Shown here: positions 13,645 through 15,967 of the stretch, piece after piece
How positions within the stretch are numbered: position 1 is the stretch's first letter
Layout: each line of letters starts with the position of its first letter
Assembly: GCA_934675225.1 (NCBI GenBank)
Contig: CAKUQA010000004.1
Location: forward strand, 1-15,967
DNA: 15,967 nt
Direction of reading: 5' to 3'
Source of the DNA: an uncultured Candidatus Melainabacteria bacterium
GTDB lineage: Bacteria > Cyanobacteriota > Vampirovibrionia > Gastranaerophilales > Gastranaerophilaceae
The notes under the pieces: generated by a model
What the model was told of the DNA's origin: nothing
Seen by the model: the letters and a program-made list of their open reading frames with translations, nothing else
The model's database searches: none
Made by a program: the position numbers and the translations under genes

Positions 13645-15744
13645 TTATGAATAAATTTTAAAAGTTCTTTCAATATTTTTATCTATTGCTGTTTTAATGG
13701 ACTCATATTCTGTTTGTAGTGAATTGTGTTCGGTATCAATATTTTTTAGCTCAAGATCATACCTCTTATCTTTATTTTCAATCTTAGCCATCGCTGCGTT
13801 GTATTCAGCTTCAGCTTTTGTAATTGCTGTATTATTTGATTGTTCTGTTATATCACTACAATTTGTATAAGTTGTAGTATTCCAATTATTTTCGGTGTCA
13901 ACTTGTTCCAAACAAACTAAACCGCTTTCAAACGCAAATTTAATCCATTCACTGCTTGATGCTAAACCGTCTTGTAATGCTTTATAGCCTGAAGTATTCA
14001 TTTTGTTGTACAAGTTAGTATACCATTGAGCTTTGGCTGTACCATTTTCATTATGATTTGTAGTATCAATCCATGTGTAACTTGGTTCACCATAAGTATC
14101 CATAATATTATCAAGAATAGTTACTTGTTCAATTTTTTCAAATTCTTTTTCTTTGTCTATACCTTTTTTATCGTCTTTTAAAAAACTTATTCCTAAATTT
14201 CTTATTTCATTAATATCAGCTAATTTAGCCCAATTGTTTTCATCAAATTCTGAAGCTGGTGGCATTGTTTTTCCAAAAATTGTTTCGTACAAAGTTGCAG
14301 CAGCAGCTTTATAAGCAGCATATTCAGGTGTTTCTACTTTATTACCATTTGCATCTTTGGTATAGTCAGCAGAATTATCTTTCAATGTCCATTGATATTT
14401 GTATTCGTCTTTATTAACATCAAAAGTAGTTTCTACTGAATTAATTAATGAATCAATAACTGTATCAGCGATTTTTTGTAAATCTGCTACATCTAATTTT
14501 GAAACTTCTTTAAACTCATAAGGTTCAGGTATTACATATTTACCATCTTTTTGTTCAGGAACCGGAATGCCGCTGTATTCAATTTTTGTATCATCAGTTT
14601 TACCATTGTTAAATGATAATTTTCCGTCAGTTCCAACAGTTACATCGTAAGCAATGCTTTCGTCTAAAACGGGATCTTCGTTATCGGTTCCGTCTTTATA
14701 TAAATAAGCTTTCCATACATCTCCTGATTTTTTTAATACAAATGAATTTTCTAATGTAATAGTATTACCATCTTCTGAAGCGCTTAAACCTGAATTGTAT
14801 GTTCTAGTGTCGTTTTTAGCATCTGTTAACATTTGAGTCATTGAAGCATAATAATCTTTTACAGTTCCGTCTTTATCGTTATCACCTTTTTTAGACAAAT
14901 CTACTAACGGATTTTTTACTTTTGCATCCCCGCCATTAATAATTGCGCTAATCTGGTCAATATATCCGATTACACTATTATAATCAGTTGCAGTTGCAAG
15001 AGATTTCTTTATGTCAGATAAAGAGTTACCATCATAAGTAGATGTTTTTAATAGATTATTCTTAATTTCTGAAGCTCTAGACTCATAACTTTCTTTAGCT
15101 GTTGTAAAGTTGGTTAAAGCGCTTGAATAATTGTAGTAGTATTCTGATGATTTGATATTCATGTAGCTATCATAACCATTTTGTCCATCATACATATTTT
15201 GCAATTCTGCCGGAGTTTTACCTGAATCTACTTGAACATTTTTTGTTACTCCATCAACATCAACAAGTTCTCCGGTATTGTATATAACACCTTTACTGCC
15301 TTCGATTTTATTGCCTTCGCTATCATAATAAGTAACATTTGCGCCTTGATATTTGTCTAGGCTTTCGAAATATGTTGTTGTTTGTTTCAATCCGTATTTT
15401 TCTAAAAATTCATTTACGTCTCCTGAATTTTGGAAATTTTTAGCATCAGTTTCTGAAACCAATAATTGTCCTGCTGAATTTGAAATTGCATATTGGTTAT
15501 TGTACTGATTGTAAGCTGTTAAAGCATTAAAAGTTAATTCTTTATAACTTGTATTATTACTTTTATCGTAACTTGTAAACATCAACTGAGCATCATTTAA
15601 TGCAGTAGTGTATGCTTCACTGACTTGAGCACTTTTTGTAGCAAGACGCATCTTATCATTGTTGATAAGTTGGGCTCTTAGCTCGTTATCAGACATACGA
15701 GATGTTATTGATAATAGTCTAGCTTGTCCTGCCGCCATTCCCAT
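13645..15744 (-). CDS. Large hypothetical protein with conserved-looking head and C-terminal coiled coil (699 aa)
   Basis: No family recognised with confidence. The N-terminus MGMAAGQARLLSITSRM, followed by a helical stretch to about residue 60, has no signal peptide; it resembles, from memory, the head shared by several proteins of this bacterial group. The middle (about 60-600) is rich in Asn, Asp, Thr, Tyr and Lys, low in Cys, with short beta-type segments such as GVIYNTGELVDVDGVTK and YDVTVGTDGKLSFNNGK. Two cysteines occur near residues 610-635. The last 55 residues (AEAEYNAAMAKIENKDK onward) are a Glu/Lys-rich coiled coil ending NIERTFKIYS. Helices at both ends with a variable middle recall self-assembling exported proteins, but this is inference. 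The ribosome site is weak (AAAGG 13 nt before ATG). A TTTGTTAA box lies 88 nt upstream. Confidence 0.85.
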   Translation of the reverse strand: MGMAAGQARLLSITSRMSDNELRAQLINNDKMRLATKSAQVSEAYTTALNDAQLMFTSYDKSNNTSYKELTFNALTAYNQYNNQYAISNSAGQLLVSETDAKNFQNSGDVNEFLEKYGLKQTTTYFESLDKYQGANVTYYDSEGNKIEGSKGVIYNTGELVDVDGVTKNVQVDSGKTPAELQNMYDGQNGYDSYMNIKSSEYYYNYSSALTNFTTAKESYESRASEIKNNLLKTSTYDGNSLSDIKKSLATATDYNSVIGYIDQISAIINGGDAKVKNPLVDLSKKGDNDKDGTVKDYYASMTQMLTDAKNDTRTYNSGLSASEDGNTITLENSFVLKKSGDVWKAYLYKDGTDNEDPVLDESIAYDVTVGTDGKLSFNNGKTDDTKIEYSGIPVPEQKDGKYVIPEPYEFKEVSKLDVADLQKIADTVIDSLINSVETTFDVNKDEYKYQWTLKDNSADYTKDANGNKVETPEYAAYKAAAATLYETIFGKTMPPASEFDENNWAKLADINEIRNLGISFLKDDKKGIDKEKEFEKIEQVTILDNIMDTYGEPSYTWIDTTNHNENGTAKAQWYTNLYNKMNTSGYKALQDGLASSSEWIKFAFESGLVCLEQVDTENNWNTTTYTNCSDITEQSNNTAITKAEAEYNAAMAKIENKDKRYDLELKNIDTEHNSLQTEYESIKTAIDKNIERTFKIYS

Positions 15745-15833
15745 AACTGATGTTTACCTTTCGTTTTTCCTTAGTAACTTTCATTATGGTATTACGGCTT
15801 ATTTATACAAAATCTTTAATAATCAAGAGGATT

Positions 15834-15851
15834 TGTTAATAAATATTAACA
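15834..15851. promoter_or_regulatory. Inverted repeat upstream of the 699-residue gene
   Basis: A perfect 7-bp inverted repeat TGTTAAT / ATTAACA with an AAAT centre, about 90 nt before ATG 15744 and 12 nt past the end of the preceding gene. It overlaps the TTTGTTAA box that also occurs upstream of the genes at 580-822 and 8967-10025. It could be an operator or a weak AT-only hairpin, and there is no GC-rich terminator here. A TATAAAT farther down (15810-15804, minus) may be the -10. Confidence 0.35.
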
Positions 15852-15862
15852 TAAATTTTTAC

Positions 15863-15967
15863 TTATAATTTCTTAAATGCATGCGCCAAATGTTCAAGTT
15901 TTCGTTTATCTGTTCCAATTCCGCATAAAAGCATTGTAGATATTTCATTTGTTTTTTCATCCTCAAT
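15863..15967 (-). CDS. C-terminal end of an unidentified protein (5' end beyond window)
   Basis: The final 34 codons of a minus-strand frame entering from the right edge, ending STMLLCGIGTDKRKLEHLAH then AFKKL and TAA. The pattern of a hydrophobic strand, Gly-x-Thr and a Leu-spaced helix resembles the end of a PLP-enzyme-like domain, but the fragment is too short for an assignment. It lies 118 nt upstream of the 699-residue gene on the same strand. Confidence 0.6.
   Translation of the reverse strand: MEDEKTNEISTMLLCGIGTDKRKLEHLAHAFKKL

Overview
This 16 kb window is AT-rich bacterial DNA with tightly packed genes. The best guess is a gut-type, non-photosynthetic relative of Cyanobacteria (Gastranaerophilales/Melainabacteria). 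That rests on remembered family style: a cysteine-paired prepilin with a GFTLAEVLVTLGIIGVVAAL-type head, an N-terminally extended RecG, a CHASE2-cyclase, a CsaB-type pyruvyltransferase, and a large protein starting MGMAAGQARLLSITSR. No marker gene in the window proves the assignment.

Layout. Positions 1-822 (minus) hold two small Asn/Met/Phe-rich proteins, the first cut by the window edge. Positions 927-3309 (minus) hold recG, broken by a frame disruption near 1398. Positions 3346-4080 (minus) encode a type IV prepilin-like protein. It diverges from a 77-residue XRE regulator (4190-4423, plus) across an intergenic region with a clear inverted repeat. Positions 4425-6368 (minus) encode a membrane CHASE2 receptor fused to a class III adenylate cyclase.

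Divergent from the cyclase is a plus-strand operon (6423-8987): a KDPG/KDPGal-type aldolase, a PfkB-family sugar kinase of the 2-keto-3-deoxygluconate kinase type, and a CsaB-type polysaccharide pyruvyltransferase. Kinase and aldolase together would form the lower Entner-Doudoroff step (KDG to KDPG to pyruvate plus glyceraldehyde 3-phosphate). The pyruvyltransferase links the operon to the cell envelope. Its end overlaps, tail to tail, an EF-hand protein gene (8967-10025, minus).

From 10124 onward everything is on the minus strand: an intronless tRNA-Leu(UAA) with its own consensus promoter and terminator, a patatin-like phospholipase, a GT-C-like multi-spanning membrane protein, a small HEAT-repeat-like protein, a 699-residue protein of unknown function with a C-terminal coiled coil, and the last 34 codons of a further gene.

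The most notable signal is a 40-nt element (37/40 identical) upstream of both the 80-residue Asn-rich gene and the EF-hand gene, which lie 9 kb apart. Both genes, and the 699-residue gene, also have a TTTGTTAA box (plus-strand reading) 70-88 nt before the start codon. This points to a co-regulated set of unusual, probably cell-surface or structural proteins. Two genes (recG and the patatin gene) show a -10-like box exactly 6 nt before ATG and no Shine-Dalgarno sequence, as expected for leaderless mRNAs.
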